64,000 nt of DNA. Source: Bacillus ectoiniformans (GTDB lineage Bacteria > Bacillota > Bacilli > Bacillales > Domibacillaceae). Positions 44,540 through 52,275 of the stretch are shown here, in pieces. The notes beneath the pieces were generated by a model, which saw only the letters and a program-made list of their open reading frames with translations, was not told the DNA's origin and did no database searches. The translations under genes and the position numbers were made by a program. Within the stretch, counting starts at the first letter, position 1, and each line of letters opens with the position of its first letter. The stretch covers positions 62,001 to 126,000 of the forward strand of contig NZ_JAFBES010000009.1 of assembly GCF_016908875.1 (NCBI RefSeq). Direction: 5' to 3'.

Positions 44540-45724
44540 TTGAGAAATCTCCTAATAATGACTTTAAGCGCTTCTTTGATTTTAGCAGGATGCTGGAATA
44601 GCCGGGAGTTAAACGAAGTCGTCATCGCCATAGCTGTAGGCATAGATAAATTAGAAAGCGGAGAATATCGATTTACCGTTCAAGTCATAAACCCCGCTAC
44701 TACTGCAGGTCAGGGAAGCGGCGGTGATTTCGGCACACCGGTTGTTACATATTCTGAAACGGGAAAAAGCCTCTTTGATGCGTGGCGGAAAATTACGAAA
44801 ATCTCTCCAAGAAAAGTTTACTTTGGGCATGTCAGACTTTTAGTAATTGGAGAAGACGTAGCAAGAGAAGGAATTGCCAAGCCTCTGGACCCATTGCTTC
44901 GAGATCATGAATTTCGGGCCGATTATTTCTTGGCTATTGCAAGAAAATCAAGCGCTAAAGGCGTGCTTTCTGTTTTAACTGCTTTGGAAAAAGTCCCAGC
45001 AATCAAACTGGTTTCCTCACTTGAAACTTCACAAAAAAATACAGCCGAAACTGTTGCTTATACATTCGATGAAATTATCGCTCAAATGGGACATGAAGGA
45101 AAAGATTTAATTATAACAGGCTTGAGACCAAAAGGCAGTGTGAAGTCAGGCGCAACCAAAGAAAATATCGATAAAACAACGATTGGCACTCTGCTTCAAT
45201 TTTACCAAACCGCTGTTTTCAAAGAGGACAAACTAGCTGGATGGTTCACTTCAAAAGAAACCAAGGGATATAATTATGTCCGTGGTGAAACAAAGAGCAC
45301 TGTTGAAGAATTAACCTGTCCAAAGGAAGACGGTTTGCTTGCCGTTGAAATCATTCGTACGAATAGTGACATGAAGGCAGCTATAAAGAATGAACATCCG
45401 CAAATTACTGTGAATGTGACCGTAGAAGGAAATATAATTGATGTTCAATGTGCTGCGAATGTGACAGATGTGCAGATTGTCAAATCATTAGAGAAGCAGC
45501 TGGAACAACAAGTTAAGGGATATATTAACCAAGCTGTTAAAAAACAGCAAAAATTAAAAATTGATGTTCTTGGTTTTGGACGAACAGTTCACCACAACAA
45601 TCCAAAGTATTGGAAAGAACACAAAAAAATTTGGGGTAAAATTTCCCCATCGGTTGATGTAAATATTCAAGTCGAGGGTTACATAAATAATACAGGCTCG
45701 ATAGGCAAATCGTTACCAAAGTAA
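44540..45724 (+). CDS. Germinant receptor C subunit, lipoprotein (Ger(x)C family)
   Basis: Lipoprotein of 394 residues; signal peptide with lipobox LILAGC (Cys at 18), followed by WNSRELNEVVIAIAVGID. The rest is the three-domain Ger(x)C fold (KISPRKVYFGHVRLLVIGE, LLRDHEFRADYFLAIAR, WFTSKETKGYNYVRG). TTG start after AAGGAGGG. It follows the A subunit by 20 bases. Anchored to the outer face of the spore inner membrane by diacylglycerol. Confidence 0.92.
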   Translation: MRNLLIMTLSASLILAGCWNSRELNEVVIAIAVGIDKLESGEYRFTVQVINPATTAGQGSGGDFGTPVVTYSETGKSLFDAWRKITKISPRKVYFGHVRLLVIGEDVAREGIAKPLDPLLRDHEFRADYFLAIARKSSAKGVLSVLTALEKVPAIKLVSSLETSQKNTAETVAYTFDEIIAQMGHEGKDLIITGLRPKGSVKSGATKENIDKTTIGTLLQFYQTAVFKEDKLAGWFTSKETKGYNYVRGETKSTVEELTCPKEDGLLAVEIIRTNSDMKAAIKNEHPQITVNVTVEGNIIDVQCAANVTDVQIVKSLEKQLEQQVKGYINQAVKKQQKLKIDVLGFGRTVHHNNPKYWKEHKKIWGKISPSVDVNIQVEGYINNTGSIGKSLPK

Positions 45725-45797
45725 AGGTGATCACACTGTTTTTCTAAGAGTTAAAGCAACTTTTAAATATTGTTAAATCAAATTAAAAGGAGGCATC

Positions 45798-46034
45798 ATG
45801 GTGGGCGCTTTATTAGTAATTATTCTTCTCTCTATTGTCTCGGCTATTAAAGATGTTCCACCCCTTTTTAAAACGAAGGAATGGAAGACGCTCGTTGTTT
45901 ATTTCGCCGTTTTGATACTAGGCATTTCTCTGACTGGCGCCAGAGCATTCCAGGTGCAGGTTCCTAATCCCCTTGACTTTGTTCAATTACTATCCAAGCC
46001 CTTGACCGACTGGTTCATGAGCTTCTTGAAATGA
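45798..46034 (+). CDS. Germinant receptor D subunit, small two-helix protein
   Basis: A 78-residue protein with two predicted membrane helices (about 1-18 and 30-50) and a short C-terminal stretch (VPNPLDFVQLLSKPL). It lies between the C and B subunit genes with AAAGGAGG upstream. Small D-type proteins of this size and layout accompany several Bacillus germinant receptors, including gerK, and modulate receptor activity. Confidence 0.75.
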   Translation: MVGALLVIILLSIVSAIKDVPPLFKTKEWKTLVVYFAVLILGISLTGARAFQVQVPNPLDFVQLLSKPLTDWFMSFLK

Positions 46035-46044
46035 GGATGATGAC

Positions 46045-47160
46045 ATGAAACAGGCAGTGATCAAAATCTCCCCTAGACAGTTCATGCTGTTAACTTTACT
46101 TTATACATTGGGAAGCGCTGTTATCTTATCCCCCCCCTCCCTGATCCAAGCAGCTAAGCAAGATGCGTGGTTGTCAGGATTAATAGGAACTTGCCTCGGG
46201 CTCCTGCTTCTTGGTTTATATATTGCTATGAGCAAAGCCCATCCCAATCAGAATTTATTTGAAATGCTCGAAAGCCTATTCGGGAAAATTGGCGGGAAGC
46301 TGATAGGTTCCCTTTATTTGTTCTATGCATTTATTCTGTCTTCTCAAGTATTAAGTAACTTGGGAGATTTTATCGTGACACAGATTATGATTGAAACACC
46401 GAAAGAGTTTATTGAACTGCTCTTTATAATTCCAGTCATTTATGGTGTCCGGTTAGGAATAGAAGTAATCGGCAGATCGGCTGAAGTCCTCTATCCGGTT
46501 ATCATTATTTTTTTCATCATTCTTGTCATTTTCTTGCTTCCGCAAGTGGAGTTAGAGAATATAAAACCCGTATTCGGAGAAGGGTTTAAAGCCCATTTAA
46601 GAGGATCGATAGCTATCTTTTCCTTTCCATTTCTTGAAATGATTATATTGTTAACGATTTACCCTCTTGCTTATGTGAAGAATGGGCGAGCTTTCCTTTA
46701 TGGAGGAATGCTAGGCGGTTTAAGTTTAGCTTTATTAACATTCCTTATTGTTATTGTTCTTGGCTATGAATACTCACTAAAGGTTCTGTACCCCACGTTT
46801 TCTTTAGCAAAAAAGGTCAACATCGCTGACTTTATTCAACGTGTGGAAGTGGTCATTACTGCGGTTTGGATAATTACTTTGTTTTTTAAACTTTGTTTAT
46901 GTTCGTATATTACTGTAAAAGGTTTTTCTCAAATGGCAGGCATTGCTGACCACAAGCCGCTCTCTTTTCCTATAGGGATAGTTATATGGTTCCTCTCTAT
47001 CATTATCTATCCTAACATAGCTTATTTCCAAGCATTTGTTAAGGCATCATTGGGATATAAGCTGGTCTTAGGTTTGTTTATTCCTCTATTGCTGCTGCTG
47101 ATTTCCTTCATTAAAAAATGGTGGCAGCAGAAAAAGAAAGCTGCCATAAAAACCGCTTAA
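46045..47160 (+). CDS. Germinant receptor B subunit (GerAB/GerKB permease family)
   Basis: Spore permease of 371 residues with ten hydrophobic helices, related to amino-acid transporters of the APC type. Marks: ISPRQFMLLTLLYTLGSAV near the N-terminus (in parts: SPRQFMLL, LGSAVILSPP), LFGKIGGKLIGSLY and FPFLEMIILLTIYPL. In receptors of this kind the B subunit binds the germinant. Starts ten bases after the D gene. Last gene of the operon. Confidence 0.92.
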   Translation: MKQAVIKISPRQFMLLTLLYTLGSAVILSPPSLIQAAKQDAWLSGLIGTCLGLLLLGLYIAMSKAHPNQNLFEMLESLFGKIGGKLIGSLYLFYAFILSSQVLSNLGDFIVTQIMIETPKEFIELLFIIPVIYGVRLGIEVIGRSAEVLYPVIIIFFIILVIFLLPQVELENIKPVFGEGFKAHLRGSIAIFSFPFLEMIILLTIYPLAYVKNGRAFLYGGMLGGLSLALLTFLIVIVLGYEYSLKVLYPTFSLAKKVNIADFIQRVEVVITAVWIITLFFKLCLCSYITVKGFSQMAGIADHKPLSFPIGIVIWFLSIIIYPNIAYFQAFVKASLGYKLVLGLFIPLLLLLISFIKKWWQQKKKAAIKTA

Positions 47161-47169
47161 CACCTATAT

Positions 47170-47205
47170 AAAGCTGCTTTAAATACGTTTTGTTAAAGCA
47201 GCTTT
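47170..47205. terminator. Bidirectional terminator
   Basis: AAAGCTGCTTTAA pairs with TTAAAGCAGCTTT; it serves the receptor operon and the converging DUF2254 gene, whose stop lies inside it. Confidence 0.85.
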
Positions 47206-48503
47206 GTTACCGTCTTACTGACCTCACAAATACTTTCCAATGTCATAAACTTTTCTTTTACTCGTTCTTTATCGGTTTCGTTAAGAATATCCTCTTCTAG
47301 CTTCCCAAGCACATATTGGCCAAAGTCTTGAACTTTCTCTTTGACTTCTTGTTTGTTCTTCTCCGCAATTTCTACAAGTGCTTCAAATACGGCTAATAAG
47401 ACGGAAACTCGGTCTCGACTAGAGTAACAAATCTCATAGAACGTCCGATAGAGAACTTCTTCAAATGGTTTCTGCGCAATCACCACACGAGGTGTTTCCC
47501 CTTCATAATAAACGATATAACGTCCGTCAAGCTCGCTTGCTTCATCCAAACACATACCAATATGCCTCACACCATCAATAGCTGTGTTAGGGTCATTCGA
47601 TCCAGGAGCCAATGCCCGTAAAGTGACTTCTCCGAGTTTTTGAATGGAAAACTCTAAGTCTTGCATCGGTACACGCTCCGACCCTATTTTCACAGCTTGC
47701 AGAAAATCTGCCTTCATTTCTTGCTGATGATAGATTTTAATTAAATCCGACTTGCGCGAAAGAAAAGATCCGATCGGTTTAATGATTTCTATTTGGCAGT
47801 CTTCCTCACAGGCCATTTTATACAGCCTTTCGAGCTCGTATAATTGTGCGTATCCATGTTTCCCTGCTTGCAAAATAGTGACTTGATCCCCTGATTGCTC
47901 CATATCGGGTTTATCCATGATCCGGCACGCTTCCTCTTTGTCCGCCACTCTTTTCTTCATATTATCAATCGCATCCATTGCTTCATCCGTTAAATGATTA
48001 ATTAATTTATTCACTTGAATAGAGTTTGCGACGTGCTGCAGGAAGTAAGCAAAGTAAGCGAGACAAATGAAGGCAAATAGTACACCTACCGCAGCCGAAA
48101 TGACTGGATGTGCATCATTTTGTTCACGGATAAATAATAATGAAAAGACCGAGTAGACGAAACCTCCCATGAATACCCCGAGCACCCGCAGCGTTACTTG
48201 ATCGCGAATAAAATTCTGCAGGGTTCGAGGAGAGAATTGTCCTGAATATGTAGTTAACACAACCATTAACGTTGAAAAGGTGATCGTTGTCATCGTTAAC
48301 AGCGCGCCAGCTAATGAACCTAATATCGTTTCCGCTAAATCAACAGACGTTAGCAGCCGGTCAGGAAGATAACGCTTAAGCTCCTCATAATGGTTAATAT
48401 CTAGCCAAATGACAATGGTCGCTATAGTAAAAGCAGCTAAGCTGTACAGGCTAGGAATGAGCCAAATACTGCTTTTAATCTTTAAATCCCAGCGTTCCTT
48501 CAT
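47193..48503 (-). CDS. DUF2254 membrane protein
   Basis: Protein of 436 residues with four hydrophobic helices in the first 165 residues (the second contains ILGSLAGALLTMTTITFSTLMVV, quoted in part as LAGALLTMTTITFST) and a cytoplasmic C-terminal two-thirds. The pattern QFSPRTLQNFIRD and APGSNDPNTAIDGVRHIG is that of DUF2254. Function unknown. ATG with AATAGGAGGAC upstream. Confidence 0.85.
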   Translation of the reverse strand: MKERWDLKIKSSIWLIPSLYSLAAFTIATIVIWLDINHYEELKRYLPDRLLTSVDLAETILGSLAGALLTMTTITFSTLMVVLTTYSGQFSPRTLQNFIRDQVTLRVLGVFMGGFVYSVFSLLFIREQNDAHPVISAAVGVLFAFICLAYFAYFLQHVANSIQVNKLINHLTDEAMDAIDNMKKRVADKEEACRIMDKPDMEQSGDQVTILQAGKHGYAQLYELERLYKMACEEDCQIEIIKPIGSFLSRKSDLIKIYHQQEMKADFLQAVKIGSERVPMQDLEFSIQKLGEVTLRALAPGSNDPNTAIDGVRHIGMCLDEASELDGRYIVYYEGETPRVVIAQKPFEEVLYRTFYEICYSSRDRVSVLLAVFEALVEIAEKNKQEVKEKVQDFGQYVLGKLEEDILNETDKERVKEKFMTLESICEVSKTVTKLL

Positions 48504-48707
48504 AATAAGTCCTCCTATTTATATCCACTCTTTTTATCATCTCTAGTCTCCCATCTTTTACCCCTTCTTTTGATCAATTAGTACACATTTATTTATAAGA
48601 TCTGTTTATCTGAACAATGAATTTGTAAAAAAGATTAAAATTCGTTATTCCAAAGTCAATATCGGGTAAACTAAAATTACTAACGTTTAACGGTAGGAGG
48701 AATGGAT

Positions 48708-49073
48708 ATGGAAATTATCGGATGGCTTAGCTTAGCAATCATTATTGGGGCACTTATCTATTTAGGTATCTCCGCATTTGGCACATACAAATCTATGAAG
48801 CCAAAAATTGATCATTTACAAGCGACATCAGAACGTATGCAAGAACAGCAAACCCGTATTCAAGCAGAAGCAGATCAGCTGAAAGTACACCAAACGAAGA
48901 TTACAGGAACTGTGGAGCAGCAAAAAGAAAACGTGATGTTTACTGTAGAGGAAGCGAAAAAAACTCCTGAGCGAGTAAAACAGCTGGGCGTTGTTTTAAA
49001 ATCGATAACAGAAGAGTATCAATTTAAACTTCCAGCCCCGCGTAAGCGTAAAAAAGCAGATATGCAACCATAA
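48708..49073 (+). CDS. Small membrane-anchored coiled-coil protein (DUF948-like)
   Basis: A 121-residue protein with one N-terminal membrane helix (residues 3-20), a predicted coiled coil (about 30-75, rich in Gln and Glu) and a basic tail (RKRKKADMQP). It resembles DUF948-type general stress proteins in layout, but identity is uncertain. The ATG at 48708 is chosen because GTAGGAGG is seven bases upstream. Confidence 0.6.
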   Translation: MEIIGWLSLAIIIGALIYLGISAFGTYKSMKPKIDHLQATSERMQEQQTRIQAEADQLKVHQTKITGTVEQQKENVMFTVEEAKKTPERVKQLGVVLKSITEEYQFKLPAPRKRKKADMQP

Positions 49074-49109
49074 AAAAGAAGAGGCTCAGTCAGGCCTCTT
49101 CTTTTTTTA
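49074..49109. terminator. Bidirectional terminator
   Basis: AAAGAAGAGGC pairs with GCCTCTTCTTT around CTCAGTCA-type loop; the last codons of the kinase gene lie in its right arm. Confidence 0.85.
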
Positions 49110-51219
49110 TAGGGAACGCGAGCTCTACATGCGTGCCTTCCCCTACTTTACTTTCAATATGAACAGTGCCGCCATGAGCTTCGAGAATCTTAAAGCTCAC
49201 CATCAATCCCAGTCCTGTTCCTTTTTCCTTCGTGCTATAAAAAGGCTCCCCTAGCTTTTCTAAACGATCTTCTGAAATTCCTGCTCCTTCATCTTTAATG
49301 CTTGCCACCAACTGATCACCATTCATATAAGTGTCTATCCAAATGCATCCACCAGCCGGCATAGCTTCAATCGCATTCTTGATTATATTAATAAACACCT
49401 GCTTCAGCTGGTTTTCATCACAGTAAATCAGCGGAATTCCCTCAGTAAAATTCGGCCGCATATGCACACCATTTAAATTCGCCTGGGCGCTGAGCAGCGT
49501 CATGACATCGTTAATTAAGAGAGAAAGGTTCTTCTTCTCAAACTTCATGGCCTGTGGTTTGCCAAGCACTAAAAACTCGTTAACAATTAAGTTAATCCTC
49601 TCAAGCTCAGACTCAATGATATCGAAATAGCTTTTGCGCTCATCATTCTCTTCTTTTAGCAAGTGGATAAACCCTTTAATTGAAGTAAGCGGATTTCTAA
49701 TTTCGTGAGCCACACCTGCGGCTAATTCACCGACAACCGTGAGCTTCTCTGACTTTCTCATCCACTCTTCCGCTTGTTTTCTTTCCGTTATATCCGTTGA
49801 TACATACAGCATCTGATCAATTCCATATGAAGATGAATAGATCGGCAGTTTAACCGTTTCTACCCAGCGGTTTTTACCAACACACCCCACAAATTCTTCT
49901 TCAAATATAATAGAAGGCAATGATCCATGAGCTGCGGCTTCCGAATCTGGCTGAAGTTTAAACGAATAGTCCGCCATTTTCTTGCCCACGAGATCATCTG
50001 CTTCTACTCCAAGAAAATCGGCAAAGGATTCATTAACCAGCGTAAAACACCCCTGCCTATCAATCGCATAAATAAAGCTTGGATTCATATCAATCACTTT
50101 TCTTAAGAAGACTTTTTGCTCCTTCAGCTGCTCTTCTTTCATCTGCAAGTCTGATTTCGTCTTCCTGATATACTGTGTCATTTCATTAAAACGGCTGGAC
50201 AAGGCTCCAATTTCACTGTTATCAATTTCTTTCACTTGTTGAGAAAAGTCTCCTTGAGCCACGCGATCCACCGCATTGTACAGTCTCCGAATCGGCCGAA
50301 TCATTTGTCGGGCATAAAGAGCGGTTAATAATGAAAGTAAAATAAAGACAACGACAGAAATGGTCCATAGTGATTGTTGGAATATCTGATAGGGTTGATA
50401 GATCTCTGCTTTAGGAATTTGAGCGACTACTCCCCAATCCAGAACAGGCACATATTCATAAGAAGCATAGGCATCAAACCCATCTTCATTCTTACCGTCC
50501 ATATAGCCTGATTCAGCCTGAAGCAGCTTCTTCACCACAGGGTTTCTGGCTTCATCTTCACCTATTTTGCTCTTTTCCGGATGGGATATCACACGTCCAT
50601 TGCGATCGACAATAAAAGTAGATCCTTTCTCTCCAATCTTTGACGTTTGAAAGATTGATTGAAAGTTTTCATTATCCGCAATTCGCAAACTAAGATTCAC
50701 AAGCCGAATCACTTGGCCATTCTCTATAATAGGAACGGATAAGACAATAATATAACGATTCGTATCAGCTGATACAACATCACTTAAATATGGCTTCTTC
50801 GTCTCAAATGTCCGTTTTACATATTTTCGTTTGCTTAAATCATAATTTTGAATACTCTTGATGTCCTCTGGATAATAGCCAACTACCCGCCCCTGAGAAT
50901 CAGTAATAGTCGCACTGTCGATAAATGGAGAAATGGTGCCAATCGTATCGAGTTCTCTTAGCCAGTCGGAAGACCTCCCCGAACGAAAAGCCTCTTTTGA
51001 TTGGACGTAGTCAGATAAGCTTTCAATATCTCGCACTACGATAGAGATCTGTTCTTTCGTCCGCAATACACTTTTATCAGTGATCTCTCGGTATTGCACT
51101 TGCACAATTTCCGGAAGCATAATTCTTGAAACAATAAACATTAAAGTAAGTATGCTGAAAATGAGAGCGAGATTAATCAAAAATACTTTCCAGAAAATAT
51201 GTGATTTGTACCATTTCAT
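49090..51219 (-). CDS. Sensor histidine kinase with Cache, HAMP and PAS domains (orphan)
   Basis: Membrane kinase of 709 residues. Order: helix 1 (10-32), extracytoplasmic double-Cache-like domain (about 40-285, with YVKRTFETKKPYLSDVV and GEKGSTFIVDRNGRVISHP), helix 2 (about 287-307), HAMP (to 355), PAS (about 372-495), HisKA with the phosphorylated His at about 505 in GVAHEIRNPLTSIKGF, and a complete HATPase domain (NIIKNAIEA, DEGAGI, GTGLGL). The H-box is like that of Bacillus sporulation kinases. No response regulator gene is adjacent, so it probably feeds a distant phosphorelay. Confidence 0.9.
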   Translation of the reverse strand: MKWYKSHIFWKVFLINLALIFSILTLMFIVSRIMLPEIVQVQYREITDKSVLRTKEQISIVVRDIESLSDYVQSKEAFRSGRSSDWLRELDTIGTISPFIDSATITDSQGRVVGYYPEDIKSIQNYDLSKRKYVKRTFETKKPYLSDVVSADTNRYIIVLSVPIIENGQVIRLVNLSLRIADNENFQSIFQTSKIGEKGSTFIVDRNGRVISHPEKSKIGEDEARNPVVKKLLQAESGYMDGKNEDGFDAYASYEYVPVLDWGVVAQIPKAEIYQPYQIFQQSLWTISVVVFILLSLLTALYARQMIRPIRRLYNAVDRVAQGDFSQQVKEIDNSEIGALSSRFNEMTQYIRKTKSDLQMKEEQLKEQKVFLRKVIDMNPSFIYAIDRQGCFTLVNESFADFLGVEADDLVGKKMADYSFKLQPDSEAAAHGSLPSIIFEEEFVGCVGKNRWVETVKLPIYSSSYGIDQMLYVSTDITERKQAEEWMRKSEKLTVVGELAAGVAHEIRNPLTSIKGFIHLLKEENDERKSYFDIIESELERINLIVNEFLVLGKPQAMKFEKKNLSLLINDVMTLLSAQANLNGVHMRPNFTEGIPLIYCDENQLKQVFINIIKNAIEAMPAGGCIWIDTYMNGDQLVASIKDEGAGISEDRLEKLGEPFYSTKEKGTGLGLMVSFKILEAHGGTVHIESKVGEGTHVELAFPIKKEEA

Positions 51220-51364
51220 GTGTGTTCACCTGGACTTTTTATATTTTTTCCTACCCGCCGCAATGATAATCTTAACCTCTTGTCTCTATATTAGCAGACT
51301 CGGGCAGCTGGATGAAAAATATTAGCGTGGGAATAGCCGGAAAACATTCTGTCTATTCCCATTG

Positions 51365-51399
51365 AAAAAACCGGACTGAAATGAACAGTCCGGTTTTTA
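51365..51399 (-). terminator. Terminator of the RNA candidate
   Basis: On the minus strand AAAACCGGACTG pairs with CAGTCCGGTTTTTT around a seven-base loop. Confidence 0.9.
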
Positions 51400-51647
51400 T
51401 ATGCATATATCGGTAACTCACAACGCTTTAAAGAAATAGATATTTCCTTGATCCCCTATGGGATATAAACCGCCGCGGTTTGTGTTCTACATCGTCGTTT
51501 ATGATTGACCTAAACGACCTAAGCCCTGCCTTCTCTTAAGTCCTTGCGGCTCCGAAGCCGCTCCAGTTTGAATAAGTGTTACTTCAAAAACATAGCAGAA
51601 TGCCAGTCATGTATATTAAACGTTCTAAGTTACTTATCGAGCCATGA
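51365..51647 (-). ncRNA. Structured non-coding RNA candidate, family not recognised
   Basis: About 283 bases with a clear sigma-A promoter upstream and a strong terminator at the end, but no ORF. The 5' part (51621-51637, CGTTCTAAGTTACTTAT as read on the plus strand) can pair with the 3' part (51409-51425) to close the molecule. Inside this helix lie short hairpins at 51433-51446 (GAAATAGATATTTC), 51451-51464 (ATCCCCTATGGGAT), 51467-51481 (AAACCGCCGCGGTTT), 51494-51517 and 51546-51561 (GCGGCTCCGAAGCCGC). It lies between ywbE and the kinase gene. I could not match it to tmRNA, RNase P RNA, SRP RNA or 6S RNA from memory. Confidence 0.6.
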
Positions 51648-51653
51648 ACTAAC

Positions 51654-51682
51654 ATCATATCACGCTATGCATGCGGAGTCAA
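51654..51682 (-). promoter_or_regulatory. Sigma-A promoter of the RNA candidate
   Basis: On the minus strand TTGACT and TATGAT are exactly 17 bases apart. It starts eight bases after the ywbE stop codon, so it is not the ywbE promoter and must drive what lies downstream. Confidence 0.8.
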
Positions 51683-51689
51683 CACCTTA

Positions 51690-51890
51690 TTAATTGACGA
51701 TCTGTTTTACCCGTCCAACCTGTCCATCTTGAAGACGAACCTTAATTCCGTGTGGATGCTGAGCCGAATTCGTTAAGATATCTTTTACGATCCCGCGTGT
51801 TGTTTTACCTGTACGCTGATCTTGCTTTAATACAATATCTACTTCAAGTCCAGCGCGGATGTCTTTTCTGTAGTTCCCGCTTTGTGTCAT
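51690..51890 (-). CDS. ywbE: YwbE family protein
   Basis: A 66-residue protein of the YwbE family (DUF2196): DIRAGLEVDIVLKQDQRTGK, GIVKDILTNSAQHPHGIKVRL and GQVGRVKQIV, forming a small beta-barrel-like domain. The HPHGIKVRLQDG segment is typical. Function unknown, perhaps nucleic-acid binding. ATG at 51890 has AGAGGTGATC upstream. Confidence 0.88.
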   Translation of the reverse strand: MTQSGNYRKDIRAGLEVDIVLKQDQRTGKTTRGIVKDILTNSAQHPHGIKVRLQDGQVGRVKQIVN

Positions 51891-52064
51891 GATGATCACC
51901 TCTTTCTTTATTTACCCTAACATTGCATCTATTTTCTCCATTTAGGTCATCATAAGCAAGCAGCTCACGAACTGTAAATGATATTTATTTTTTTAATCTC
52001 TCCGCTTGTCCTTATTATATGATAAGCTTAAAGAATGTACTTAAATACAATTGAGGTGAACGCA

Positions 52065-52232
52065 TTGAACAACAAAAATAAATTTCAAGATAATGAAAAA
52101 GTTTTGCTAAATGGAGAAATCGTTACGATTAAAGGATCTTCTTATATTCGCAACATGCAAAGATATTCTTATACAATTAAGGAAAACCCCAGTACTTTTT
52201 ACTTTGAAGAAGAGCTGACAAAAATAAAATAA
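52065..52232 (+). CDS. Small protein of unknown function, 55 residues
   Basis: Short, basic and hydrophilic (VLLNGEIVTIKGSSYIRNM, YSYTIKENPSTFYFEEEL) with a strand-rich look like a small SH3- or DUF-type barrel; not recognised. TTG at 52065 follows GAGGTGA by five bases, which is good support for translation. A small terminator-like hairpin follows. Confidence 0.55.
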   Translation: MNNKNKFQDNEKVLLNGEIVTIKGSSYIRNMQRYSYTIKENPSTFYFEEELTKIK

Positions 52233-52245
52233 TGAAACCCTCGAT

Positions 52246-52275
52246 AAGACGCTCAGCTGCCCAGCTAAGCGCTTT
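52246..52275. terminator. Terminator-like hairpin between the small gene and recQ
   Basis: GCTCAGCT pairs with AGCTAAGC (one mismatch), T-rich on the plus side. Confidence 0.5.

Noticed and set aside
48644..48669. Sigma-B promoter for the gene at 48708 (GTTATT-N14-GGGTAA)
   Set aside because: Two mismatches in the -35 and one in the -10; too weak without support.
51365..51647. Assignment as 6S RNA, RNase P RNA, SRP RNA or tmRNA
   Set aside because: None of the sequence signatures I know for these (for example the RNase P GAGGAAAGUCC or the SRP GGUCAGG loop) is present; size and closing helix alone are not enough.
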